Below, one piece after another: positions 1 through 5,103 of a DNA stretch of 5,103 bases. This DNA is from an uncultured Clostridia bacterium (lineage in GTDB: Bacteria > Bacillota > Clostridia > Oscillospirales > Oscillospiraceae): contig CALZCW010000065.1 in NCBI GenBank assembly GCA_945635805.1, forward strand, positions 1-5,103. Direction: 5' to 3'. Position 1 is the stretch's first letter, and every line of letters begins with the position of its first letter. Made by a program: the position numbers and the translations under genes. The notes beneath the pieces were generated by a model. It worked only from the letters and a program-made list of their open reading frames with translations, searched no databases and was not told the DNA's origin.

Positions 1-15
1 CCAAATGAGGTGCAG

Positions 16-44
16 AAAAGCCGATCCCCCAGGGACCGGCTTTT
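16..44 (-). terminator. Rho-independent terminator of rny
   Basis: This inverted repeat starts 14 bases past the rny stop codon. Read on the minus strand, AAAAGCCGGTCCC pairs with GGGATCGGCTTTT around a 3-base TGG loop. That gives 13 bp with one G-T wobble, and the 3' arm ends in TTTT. The plus-strand copy ends in a run of five T, so the hairpin could also stop transcription arriving from the left. The gene on the left is outside the window, so two-way use cannot be judged. Confidence 0.85.
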
Positions 45-58
45 TGCTGTTTTGTTCC

Positions 59-1600
59 TTATTTTGCGTATTCCGTGGCCTTGGTCTCGCGGATGACGTT
101 GACCTTGATCTGGCCGGGATACTCCAGCTCGGACTCGATCTTGTGCGCCAGCTCGCGGGCAAGGATGATCATGTTGTCCTCGGAGACCTCCTCTGGCTTG
201 ACCATGATGCGGACCTCGCGGCCTGCCTGGATGGCGTAGGATTTCTCGACTCCGGGGTAAGAGCCGGTGAGCTCCTCCAGCTTTTCCAGACGGCGGATAT
301 AATTCTCCACATTCTCGCGGCGGGCACCGGGACGTGCGGCGGAGATGGCATCGGCGGCCTGAACCAGGCACGCGATGACCGTCCGCGGCTCCACGTCGTT
401 GTGGTGGGCCTCGATGGCGTGGATCACGTCGGGGGATTCGTTGTATTTGCGGGCAAGCTCCACGCCCAACTGGACGTGGCTGCCCTCCATCTCGTGGTCA
501 ACGGACTTGCCCAGGTCATGGAGCAAACCGGCGCGTTTGGCCAGCGCCACGTCCACACCCAGCTCCGATGCCAGCAGGCCGGCAATGTGCGCCACCTCGA
601 TGGAGTGATTCAGGACGTTCTGGCCGTAAGAGGTGCGGTACTTCTGGCGGCCCAGGAGCTTGATCAGCTCGGGATGCAGGTTGTTGATGCCGGTCTCGAA
701 GGTGGCCCGTTCGCCCTCCTGCTTGATGACGCGGTCGACCTCCTTGCGGGATTTTTCCACCAGGTCCTCGATGCGGGTGGGATGGATGCGGCCGTCGGCG
801 ATGAGCTTTTCCAGCGCAAGACGGGCGACCTCGCGGCGCACCGGGTCAAAGGACGAGACGGTGATGGCTTCCGGCGTGTCGTCGATGATCAGATCGACGC
901 CGGTAATGGATTCCAGAGTGCGGATGTTGCGGCCCTCGCGGCCGATAATGCGGCCCTTCATCTCATCGTTAGGCAGCGGCACCACAGAGACCGTAGCCTC
1001 GGCGGCGTGGTCTGCGGCGCAGCGCTGGATGGCGATGGAGATGATCTCCCGTGCCATGGTGTCGGCATTTTCCTTGGTCTGAGCCTCGATCTCCTTGATC
1101 TTCAGCGCCGCCTCGTGACGGCAATCGTTCTCCAGGCTCTGCAGGAGCTGATGCTTGGCCTCCTCCTGGGTCAGGCCGGAGATCTTTTCCAGCATTTCCA
1201 GCTGGCTTTTCTTGATGAGGTTGACCTCCTCCTGGGTGGCGGCAACGGCCGCCTGACGCTTGTGCAGGTCCTCCTCCTTGCGCTCGAAAGCGTCCATTTT
1301 CTTATCCAGGGACTCTTCCTTCTGCTGCAGCCGGCGCTCCTGCTTCTGCAGGTCGGCGCGGCGTTCCTTGACTTCTTTTTCGTATTCGGTACGGTTTTTA
1401 TGAATTTCTTCCTTGGCTTCCACCAGCATTTCGCGTTTCTTGTTCTCGCCGCCCTTGATGGCTTCGTTGATGATCCGCGTTGCCTCGGTCTCGGCGCTCT
1501 GGATCTCGCGCTCGGCCACTTTTTTACGGTAGGTCACGCCAACAAAGAAGAATAACAGTGCAGTAACGACTATAATGATAGTCCAAATGTACCATTCCAT
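59..1600 (-). CDS. rny: Ribonuclease Y (membrane-anchored endoribonuclease)
   Basis: RNase Y is the main endonuclease that starts mRNA decay in many Gram-positive bacteria, acting at the inner face of the membrane. The 513-residue product has the family's full architecture and usual length of about 520. A membrane segment spans residues 4-22. A long charged coiled coil covers about 25-190. A KH RNA-binding domain lies around 205-270, with the GxxG loop in IIGREGRNI (218-226). The HD phosphohydrolase domain spans about 328-425, with NHSIEVAH (331-338), the metal-binding HD pair in LLHDLGK (361-362), H375, AHH (398-400) and D417. I chose the ATG at 1600 because RNase Y proteins typically start MEW-like just before the membrane helix. 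The in-frame GTG at 1613-1615 shares a base with the AGGAGG ribosome-binding site, so it cannot be served by it. The gene has its own promoters, a long leader and a terminator, so it looks monocistronic. Identity is very secure. Confidence 0.98.
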   Translation of the reverse strand: MEWYIWTIIIVVTALLFFFVGVTYRKKVAEREIQSAETEATRIINEAIKGGENKKREMLVEAKEEIHKNRTEYEKEVKERRADLQKQERRLQQKEESLDKKMDAFERKEEDLHKRQAAVAATQEEVNLIKKSQLEMLEKISGLTQEEAKHQLLQSLENDCRHEAALKIKEIEAQTKENADTMAREIISIAIQRCAADHAAEATVSVVPLPNDEMKGRIIGREGRNIRTLESITGVDLIIDDTPEAITVSSFDPVRREVARLALEKLIADGRIHPTRIEDLVEKSRKEVDRVIKQEGERATFETGINNLHPELIKLLGRQKYRTSYGQNVLNHSIEVAHIAGLLASELGVDVALAKRAGLLHDLGKSVDHEMEGSHVQLGVELARKYNESPDVIHAIEAHHNDVEPRTVIACLVQAADAISAARPGARRENVENYIRRLEKLEELTGSYPGVEKSYAIQAGREVRIMVKPEEVSEDNMIILARELAHKIESELEYPGQIKVNVIRETKATEYAK

Positions 1601-1871
1601 ATCCCGTGAATACACCTCCTGTTACAAAAAATTGGGTCGTATGGGAGCTTTTCGGCGCTCCCGGACCGGCATAACAGCCGGGAAGAAAAAGCAACGTCCG
1701 TCCGCGCTGCCCCAAAGCGCGGAAAGCGCATACCAATCCTAAGCCCCGATAGCATTTGACCGGGGATCCCGTGCGCTACGCGCACTTGCAGCCTGCCGCA
1801 GGCACGCTGCACCGTATCATGCTGAATCTCACAAAAAGCCCTGGGGCTGTCTATGAAATTAGTATAATCCA
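1601..1871 (-). promoter_or_regulatory. Long structured 5' leader of rny
   Basis: This is the non-coding stretch between the predicted rny transcription start (about 1871 or 1854) and the ATG. It contains a chain of GC-rich inverted repeats, given here in plus coordinates. 1787-1811 has a 6-bp TGCAGC/GCTGCA stem, a G-G mismatch on the transcript, then 4 bp. 1771-1785 has a perfect 6-bp stem with a 3-base loop. 1744-1765 has 7 bp including a wobble. 1701-1723 has a perfect 8-bp stem with a 7-base loop. 1666-1681 has 5 bp, and 1643-1662 has a 6-bp GGGAGC/GCTCCC stem. AGCCCC at 1742-1747 could also pair with GGGGCT at 1843-1848, enclosing the two adjacent hairpins. I do not recognise a known riboswitch, and no convincing small ORF is present. 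By analogy with RNase E leaders it may mediate autoregulation, but that is only inference. Confidence 0.55.
1613..1620 (-). promoter_or_regulatory. rny ribosome-binding site, long spacing
   Basis: On the minus strand AGGAGGTG is a full 8-base match to the 16S rRNA anti-Shine-Dalgarno sequence. It lies 12-14 bases upstream of the chosen ATG (1598-1600), further than the usual 5-9. No closer purine-rich site and no other in-frame start codon lies between them. The spacing is therefore a real oddity rather than a sign of a different start. Confidence 0.75.
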
Positions 1872-1890
1872 CCGTTTATTGTACTGTCCA
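1861..1890 (-). promoter_or_regulatory. Possible overlapping second promoter of rny (P2)
   Basis: On the minus strand TGGACA (1885-1890), an 18-base spacer and TATACT (1861-1866) form a second sigma-A-like promoter shifted 17 bases downstream of P1. Its -35 lies inside the P1 spacer, so the two would compete for polymerase. Each hexamer differs from consensus by one base. The predicted start is near 1854. Confidence 0.5.
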
Positions 1891-1906
1891 GACGGACGAT
1901 TGTCAA
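1878..1906 (-). promoter_or_regulatory. Upstream housekeeping promoter of rny (P1)
   Basis: On the minus strand a perfect -35 TTGACA (1901-1906) is followed by a 17-base spacer and a -10 TACAAT (1878-1883), one base off consensus. This is an ideal vegetative sigma-A promoter, with a start predicted near 1871 and a leader of about 270 nt. It sits about 55 bases past the citrate synthase terminator, so rny is expected to be transcribed independently. Confidence 0.8.
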
Positions 1907-1959
1907 GGAATTTTTACATAATTATGTCTACTGTTCTCTGCCGAGCGGCATTGGGACAG

Positions 1960-2015
1960 AAAAAAGCGACCGGGTCCGGCAGGTAACGTGGTCGTACCTT
2001 CGGAACGCGGTCGCT
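1960..2015 (-). terminator. Palindromic terminator of citrate synthase gene
   Basis: The hairpin begins 27 bases past the citrate synthase stop. On the minus strand an outer 8-bp stem AGCGACCG/CGGTCGCT (2008-2015 with 1965-1972) runs into a T-tract (1960-1964). The arms contain two further nested stems, TCCG/CGGA (2001-2004 with 1975-1978) and AGGTA/TACCT (1995-1999 with 1981-1985), separated by small internal loops. The element is longer than a standard terminator, and its plus-strand copy lacks a T-run, so it should act one way only. Confidence 0.8.
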
Positions 2016-2042
2016 ATGATGCCATTGGGAAAACGAGGGGTA

Positions 2043-3413
2043 TCAACGCCGGTCAAGGGGGATATACTCTTTACGGCGGATCAGGGGCTTATAGGCCGGG
2101 CGGTAAATGCGGCCGCCGGTGAGAACCTCCTCCATGCGGTGGGCGCACCAGCCGGTGATACGCGCCACGGCGAACAGGGCGGTGAACAGATCCTGCGGGA
2201 TGTCCAGCATCTGATAGATCAGGCCGGAATACATATCCACGTTGGCGCACATGACCTTTTCATTGCCCGTCACCTCGGCAAAGACGCCGGGTGTGACCCG
2301 CTCGATGGCCTCCATAAGCTCCAGCTCGTTGAGCATATTCTTCTGCTCCGCCAGCTTCCGGGCACCCTTTTTCAGGATCACCGTCCGCGGGTCGGAGAGG
2401 GTGTAGACGGCGTGGCCCATGCCGTAGACCAGGCCCGTATGGTCACTGACCTCGCCGCGCAGGATGCGCCGGACGTAGGCAGCCACTTCCCCGTCGTCGG
2501 TCCAGTCGCGGACGTTGGCCTTGATCTCCTCAAACTGCCGCAGGACCTGACGGTTGGCGCCGCCGTGCTTCGGGCCCTTGAGGGAGCCGACCGCCGCCGC
2601 GATGGCGGAATAGGTATCGGTGCCCGTGGAGGAAACGCAGCGGCAGGAGAAGGTGGAGTTGTTGCCGCCGCCGTGTTCCGCGTGGCAGACCAGGCACAGG
2701 TCCAGCACCCGCGCCTCCTCCTGGGTATAGCTCTTGTCCGGACGGATCATGCGGAGGAAATTCTCCGCCGCCGAGAGGGTCGGCTCCGGACGGTGGAGGT
2801 AGAGACTGTCATTTTCAAAATAATGGCGCTTGACCACATAGGCATAGGCCGCCATGATGGGAAACCGCGCCACCAGCTCGATGGATTGGCGCATCATATT
2901 CTCCACGCTCAGATCGTCGGGCGTGGGGTCATAGGTATACAAGGACAGCACCGAGCGGCCCAGCTTGTTCATGATGTCGCGACAGGGATTCTTCAGGATG
3001 GTGTCCTCGGTGAAATTCTCCGGCAGCGCCGTGCTGTCATCCAGAAGCGAGCGGAACATCTCATACTGCTCCCGGTTGGGTAAGTGCCCGAACAACAGCA
3101 GGTAGGCCACCTCCGTGAAGCCGAAGCGCTGCTCACTGACATAGGCGTCCACCAGATCCGACAGGTCATAACCACGGTAGATCAGTCTGCCCTCCATGGG
3201 CTCCCGTTCGCCGTCAACCACGCGGTAGCCCAGGACATTACCGATCTTGGTGCAGCCGACCATAACGCCGGTGCCGTCGTCGTTGCGCAGACCGCGGTGG
3301 ATGCTGCTGTTGCTGCGCGCTTCTTCCGTCAGGCTGTTATGAATCTTGTAATCTGCGCATAGATTGTGAAGGTAGTCCGCAAAGGTTGCCGACGGCACTG
3401 CCAGCTCTGCCAT
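2043..3413 (-). CDS. gltA: Citrate synthase (Si-type; citrate/2-methylcitrate synthase family)
   Basis: The enzyme condenses acetyl-CoA with oxaloacetate to citrate in the cytosol; in anaerobes this mainly feeds 2-oxoglutarate and glutamate synthesis. The 456-residue protein keeps the three catalytic residues of the family: His247 in AEHGGGNNSTF, His334 in GMGHAVY and Asp393 in NVDMYSGL. Substrate-binding arginines are present in LSDPR (R343), VARITGW (R418) and IYRP (R438). GRLIYRGYDLSDL (75-87) is the usual N-terminal citrate synthase motif, and residues 1-55 form the extra N-terminal segment I associate with clostridial members. It is unrelated to the Re-citrate synthases found in some clostridia. 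The ATG at 3411-3413 is preceded by GGGGTG, spaced about 5 bases, and by a strong promoter. No other TCA gene adjoins it. The exact symbol (gltA, citZ) and a methylcitrate side activity cannot be settled from sequence. Confidence 0.95.
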   Translation of the reverse strand: MAELAVPSATFADYLHNLCADYKIHNSLTEEARSNSSIHRGLRNDDGTGVMVGCTKIGNVLGYRVVDGEREPMEGRLIYRGYDLSDLVDAYVSEQRFGFTEVAYLLLFGHLPNREQYEMFRSLLDDSTALPENFTEDTILKNPCRDIMNKLGRSVLSLYTYDPTPDDLSVENMMRQSIELVARFPIMAAYAYVVKRHYFENDSLYLHRPEPTLSAAENFLRMIRPDKSYTQEEARVLDLCLVCHAEHGGGNNSTFSCRCVSSTGTDTYSAIAAAVGSLKGPKHGGANRQVLRQFEEIKANVRDWTDDGEVAAYVRRILRGEVSDHTGLVYGMGHAVYTLSDPRTVILKKGARKLAEQKNMLNELELMEAIERVTPGVFAEVTGNEKVMCANVDMYSGLIYQMLDIPQDLFTALFAVARITGWCAHRMEEVLTGGRIYRPAYKPLIRRKEYIPLDRR

Positions 3414-3441
3414 AATATCACCCCATCGCTAAATTTGCATT

Positions 3442-3470
3442 ATTATACCAAAAATTCACCTGTCCGTCAA
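3442..3470 (-). promoter_or_regulatory. Sigma-A promoter of citrate synthase gene
   Basis: On the minus strand TTGACG (3465-3470), a 17-base spacer and a perfect TATAAT (3442-3447) precede the gene. A TGG just upstream of the -10 makes it an extended -10 promoter. The predicted start is near 3435, leaving a short leader of about 21 nt. The -35 ends 18 bases before the spoIID ribosome-binding site on the other strand, so the promoter fills much of the 87-bp divergent spacer. Confidence 0.85.
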
Positions 3471-3488
3471 GAAAAACTGCCCTTATTC

Positions 3489-3495
3489 AAGGAGG
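3489..3495 (+). promoter_or_regulatory. spoIID ribosome-binding site (decides the start)
   Basis: AAGGAGG lies 5 bases before the ATG at 3501. The reading frame stays open 45 codons further upstream to an ATG at 3366. That extension runs antisense into the citrate synthase gene, has no ribosome-binding site and encodes no signal sequence. The site therefore fixes the start at 3501, directly ahead of a typical Lys-Arg plus hydrophobic membrane anchor. Confidence 0.9.
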
Positions 3496-3500
3496 AACTT

Positions 3501-4541
3501 ATGAAACGCTTCTTTATCTGTCTGTTTTTCGTCGTCGCCCTGTGCTGCACGCCCTTTCTGCTCTTTCCGGAGGGGTCTGCAGCTCCCTTTTGGAAGGATA
3601 TTATGTCAACCGAACCCGTGGTCCCGTCGGACTCCGCGCAGGAGGCAGAGGCGGCTGCTCCGGACGAGGAGGCAACGGAGCCTGCCGGATCCGAGACCGT
3701 CAGCCAACCCTTTGACAGCCAGGTGACGCTGCGGGTCCTCGTCGGCGGCGAAGTGACGGAAATGACCGTCGCGGACTACCTGAAGGGGACCCTGGCGGCA
3801 GAAATGCCGTCGGATTTTCCCATGGAGGCGCTGAAAGCTCAGGCCGTTGCCTCACGGACCTTCGCCCTGAAACAGGCGGAGGCGGGAAAGCACTCGAATG
3901 CCGACATCTGCACCGACTCGTCCTGCTGCCAGGGCTGGACCTCCGAAATGAGTGACGAGGCCATGACGCGGTTTTCCCAGGCAGTGGCGGAAACGGACGG
4001 CCTGGTGGTGACCTATGGTGACAGTCTCATCGACGCCACCTTCTTCTCCTGCTCCGGTGGCAGAACGGAGGCGGCGGTGGCGGTCTGGGGCAGCGACATC
4101 CCCTATTTGCAGTCGGTGGAGAGCCCCGGCGAGGAGGACGCGCCCCGCTATCAGGAGACGGTCGTCCTGGACGCGGACTATTTTGCCGACCTGCTGCAGG
4201 AGGCCTACCCGGAAATGAATCTCTCTGGACCGCCCCGGGCCTGGTTCGGTCCCTTCACCCGGACGGAGGGCGGCGGCCTCGACATTGTGTTCATCGGCGG
4301 CGTCCGCGTGGAGGGGACGACCCTGCGGCGTCTGTTTTCCCTCCGTTCGACGAATCTGGACATCAGCGTGACGGAGGACAACATCCAAATCACCACCACA
4401 GGCTTCGGTCACCGGGTGGGTATGAGCCAGTACGGGGCGCGGGCCATGGCAGAGGGCGGCGCGGATTTTGAGGAAATTCTGCTGCATTATTATACAGGTA
4501 CGGAAATAAAAAAACTGCTCTGCCAAACGGCAGAGCAGTGA
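3501..4541 (+). CDS. spoIID: Stage II sporulation protein D (lytic transglycosylase)
   Basis: SpoIID cuts peptidoglycan glycan strands during engulfment of the forespore, working in the mother-cell membrane with SpoIIM and SpoIIP. The 346-residue protein starts with MKR and a hydrophobic anchor (about 4-22). An acidic Ala/Glu/Pro-rich linker (about 38-70) precedes the SpoIID domain. ADYLKGTLAAEMP contains the presumed catalytic Glu101, followed by EALKAQAVASRTFAL (109-123). H131, C137 and C143 match the His/Cys metal site of the family, with SCCQ at 141-144 where many relatives have a His-Cys pair. SCSGGRTE (183-190) and the C-terminal GFGHRVGMSQYGARAMA (301-317) with LLHYYTGTEI (327-336) are family signatures. 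It stands alone between divergent citrate synthase and convergent secG. Sigma-E control is expected from the family, but I could not find a convincing sigma-E promoter. A vegetative SpoIID/LytB-type paralogue is a less likely alternative. Confidence 0.93.
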   Translation: MKRFFICLFFVVALCCTPFLLFPEGSAAPFWKDIMSTEPVVPSDSAQEAEAAAPDEEATEPAGSETVSQPFDSQVTLRVLVGGEVTEMTVADYLKGTLAAEMPSDFPMEALKAQAVASRTFALKQAEAGKHSNADICTDSSCCQGWTSEMSDEAMTRFSQAVAETDGLVVTYGDSLIDATFFSCSGGRTEAAVAVWGSDIPYLQSVESPGEEDAPRYQETVVLDADYFADLLQEAYPEMNLSGPPRAWFGPFTRTEGGGLDIVFIGGVRVEGTTLRRLFSLRSTNLDISVTEDNIQITTTGFGHRVGMSQYGARAMAEGGADFEEILLHYYTGTEIKKLLCQTAEQ

Positions 4542-4546
4542 TTTTT
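4514..4546. terminator. Bidirectional terminator shared by spoIID and secG
   Basis: ACTGCTCTGCC (4514-4524) pairs perfectly over 11 bp with GGCAGAGCAGT (4529-4539) around an AAAC loop. On the plus strand the stem is followed by GA and then five T (4542-4546). On the minus strand it runs directly into a T-run (4508-4513). The stem therefore serves both convergent genes. Almost the whole hairpin lies inside the last spoIID codons, and its 3' arm includes the T of the TGA stop. Confidence 0.9.
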
Positions 4547-4550
4547 ATCT

Positions 4551-4799
4551 TCAGGATGCAGTATAGAGCATGGAGACAAAGAGAGTCAGCAGGACAAAAA
4601 CAGCGGCGACCCACTTGGTGATCCGGGCAAGCTTGGCGTCCAGGGTAGCGGCCTTGTTCTTACCCATGTAAGTATCGGAAGAGCCGCCGGTCAGCGCGCT
4701 CATGCCGCCTTCCTTGCCGTTCTGGAACAGGACAATGATGGTCAGAGCGACACAGGAGATGATCTGCATGATCAGAAGAATGATTTTCAAAGTATCCAT
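4551..4799 (-). CDS. secG: Preprotein translocase subunit SecG
   Basis: SecG is the small non-essential partner of the SecYEG channel and assists SecA-driven export across the cytoplasmic membrane. The 82-residue product has the family's size and shape. A first membrane helix (about 4-25) ends in VLFQNGKEGGMS, the typical SecG motif. A Gly/Ser-rich cytoplasmic loop follows (GGSSDTYMGKNKA). A basic stretch, DAKLARITKW, leads into a second helix (about 58-79). The ATG at 4797-4799 is preferred over an upstream in-frame TTG (4809-4811) because GGAGG (4805-4809) sits 5 bases ahead of the ATG and overlaps the TTG. In many Firmicutes secG precedes rnr and smpB. Here it is followed at once by a terminator and the convergent spoIID gene, so that linkage is absent. 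It has its own promoter and lies downstream of prfB. Confidence 0.95.
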   Translation of the reverse strand: MDTLKIILLIMQIISCVALTIIVLFQNGKEGGMSALTGGSSDTYMGKNKAATLDAKLARITKWVAAVFVLLTLFVSMLYTAS

Positions 4800-4884
4800 T
4801 GTAACCTCCAAATATGACCGCGCTTACGGCAGGCGGCAGGCCGGGATGCAGTTCTTACGAACGAATATTCACACAGTAATGATG

Positions 4885-4913
4885 ATAATACCACAAAACC
4901 TCGGTGATTTCAA
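4885..4913 (-). promoter_or_regulatory. Sigma-A promoter of secG
   Basis: On the minus strand TTGAAA (4908-4913), a 17-base spacer and TATTAT (4885-4890) form a strong vegetative promoter, with TGG just upstream giving an extended -10. The predicted start is near 4878, giving a leader of about 78 nt. No strong terminator separates it from prfB: the only hairpin there is an A/T-rich 5-bp TTGGA/TCCAA stem without a T-run on the minus strand. Read-through from prfB may therefore add to secG expression. Confidence 0.82.
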
Positions 4914-4935
4914 GCACTTTTTTGGAAAAATCCAA

Positions 4936-5103
4936 TTATTTTGTCGCCCAATTTCCGGTGGCCTTGCAGGTCAGGTAGGCATTGATGAAGCCGTCAATGT
5001 CGCCGTCCATGACGGCATTGATGTTGGTGCTCTCATAGCCCGTGCGGGTGTCCTTCGCCAGGGTGTAGGGCATGAAGACGTAGGAACGGATCTGGCTGCC
5101 CCA
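4936..5103 (-). CDS. prfB: Peptide chain release factor 2, C-terminal end (partial)
   Basis: RF2 reads UAA and UGA stop codons and triggers peptide release on the ribosome. Only the last 55 codons are in the window; the gene continues past the right edge. The minus-strand translation begins [18 protein letters not shown] and continues through [18 protein letters not shown]. This is the hallmark RF2 C-terminus (compare GSQIRSYV and VMDGDxDxFIxAYL); RF1 differs at this point. The tail after AYL is about 12 residues long (ending NWATK), longer than the minimal RF2 end. The stop is TAA at 4936-4938. The GGQ loop, the tripeptide anticodon and any programmed +1 frameshift site lie outside the window. 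Confidence 0.95.
   Translation of the reverse strand, partial: WGSQIRSYVFMPYTLAKDTRTGYESTNINAVMDGDIDGFINAYLTCKATGNWATK

Noticed and set aside
5..1555. A 516-codon plus-strand open frame lying opposite rny
   Set aside because: It is antisense to a certain RNase Y gene. Its product is a Leu/Asp/Gly-rich repetitive string typical of the reverse complement of a GC-rich gene, and it has no ribosome-binding site or domain.
1831..1850. A small hairpin with five T on the minus strand, just past the rny start, as an early terminator
   Set aside because: The stem is only 4 bp (AGCC/GGCT) and lies within a few bases of the predicted transcription start, too weak and too close to terminate.
1601..1871. 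A known riboswitch or small RNA (TPP, SAM, FMN, glycine, ZTP, c-di-GMP, ydaO, tmRNA, 6S)
   Set aside because: None of the conserved core motifs I could recall for these classes is present. A covariance-model search would settle it.
1570..1872. A 100-codon minus-strand frame covering the rny leader
   Set aside because: Its start overlaps the P2 promoter -10 region, it has no ribosome-binding site, it runs out of frame into rny, and the translation resembles no protein I know.
2016..3083. A 355-codon plus-strand open frame opposite citrate synthase
   Set aside because: It is an antisense shadow of a gene with intact catalytic residues. It starts inside the terminator region without a ribosome-binding site, and its composition is that of a reverse-complement frame.
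3366..3500. A 45-codon N-terminal extension of SpoIID
   Set aside because: It overlaps citrate synthase antisense and lacks a ribosome-binding site, whereas the ATG at 3501 has AAGGAGG and begins a normal membrane anchor.
4828..4841. A 7-base tandem repeat (GGCAGGC twice) in the secG leader
   Set aside because: Two short GC-rich copies are easily explained by chance or slippage, and no regulatory structure is evident.
4918..4938. The TTGGA/TCCAA hairpin after prfB as a terminator
   Set aside because: It is a 5-bp A/T-rich stem followed by A rather than T on the prfB strand, so it should not terminate prfB transcription.

Overview
This window is ordinary core genome from a GC-rich, Gram-positive, spore-forming anaerobe. 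The best match is a clostridial member of the Bacillota, probably Oscillospiraceae-like. That placement is an inference from four things: RNase Y together with SpoIID, a clostridial-type Si-citrate synthase, strong AGGAGG ribosome-binding sites, and A/T-rich promoters set in GC-rich coding DNA. I saw no tRNA, rRNA, CRISPR array, insertion sequence or phage gene.

Layout, left to right. Positions 1-60 hold a hairpin terminator. The minus-strand gene rny (ribonuclease Y, 59-1600) follows. A 442-bp non-coding stretch (1601-2042) then carries, read on the minus strand, the citrate synthase terminator, two overlapping rny promoters and a long hairpin-rich rny leader. The minus-strand citrate synthase gene (2043-3413) comes next. 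An 87-bp divergent spacer holds the citrate synthase promoter and the ribosome-binding site of plus-strand spoIID (3501-4541). spoIID converges on minus-strand secG (4551-4799), and the two share a bidirectional terminator whose stem lies inside the spoIID 3' coding end. secG has its own promoter (4885-4913). The right edge is the last 55 codons of prfB (release factor 2) on the minus strand.

The genes do not form a pathway. They cover mRNA turnover (rny), entry of acetyl-CoA into the TCA/glutamate branch (citrate synthase), peptidoglycan remodelling during forespore engulfment (spoIID), protein export (secG) and translation termination (prfB). Most appear to be single transcription units with their own promoter or terminator; secG may also receive transcripts from prfB.

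I do not see a new defence, mobile or biosynthetic system. The parts most worth a second look are the roughly 255-270-nt structured leader of rny, the palindromic citrate synthase terminator flanked by 8-nt direct repeats, and a His-to-Cys change in the presumed metal site of SpoIID.
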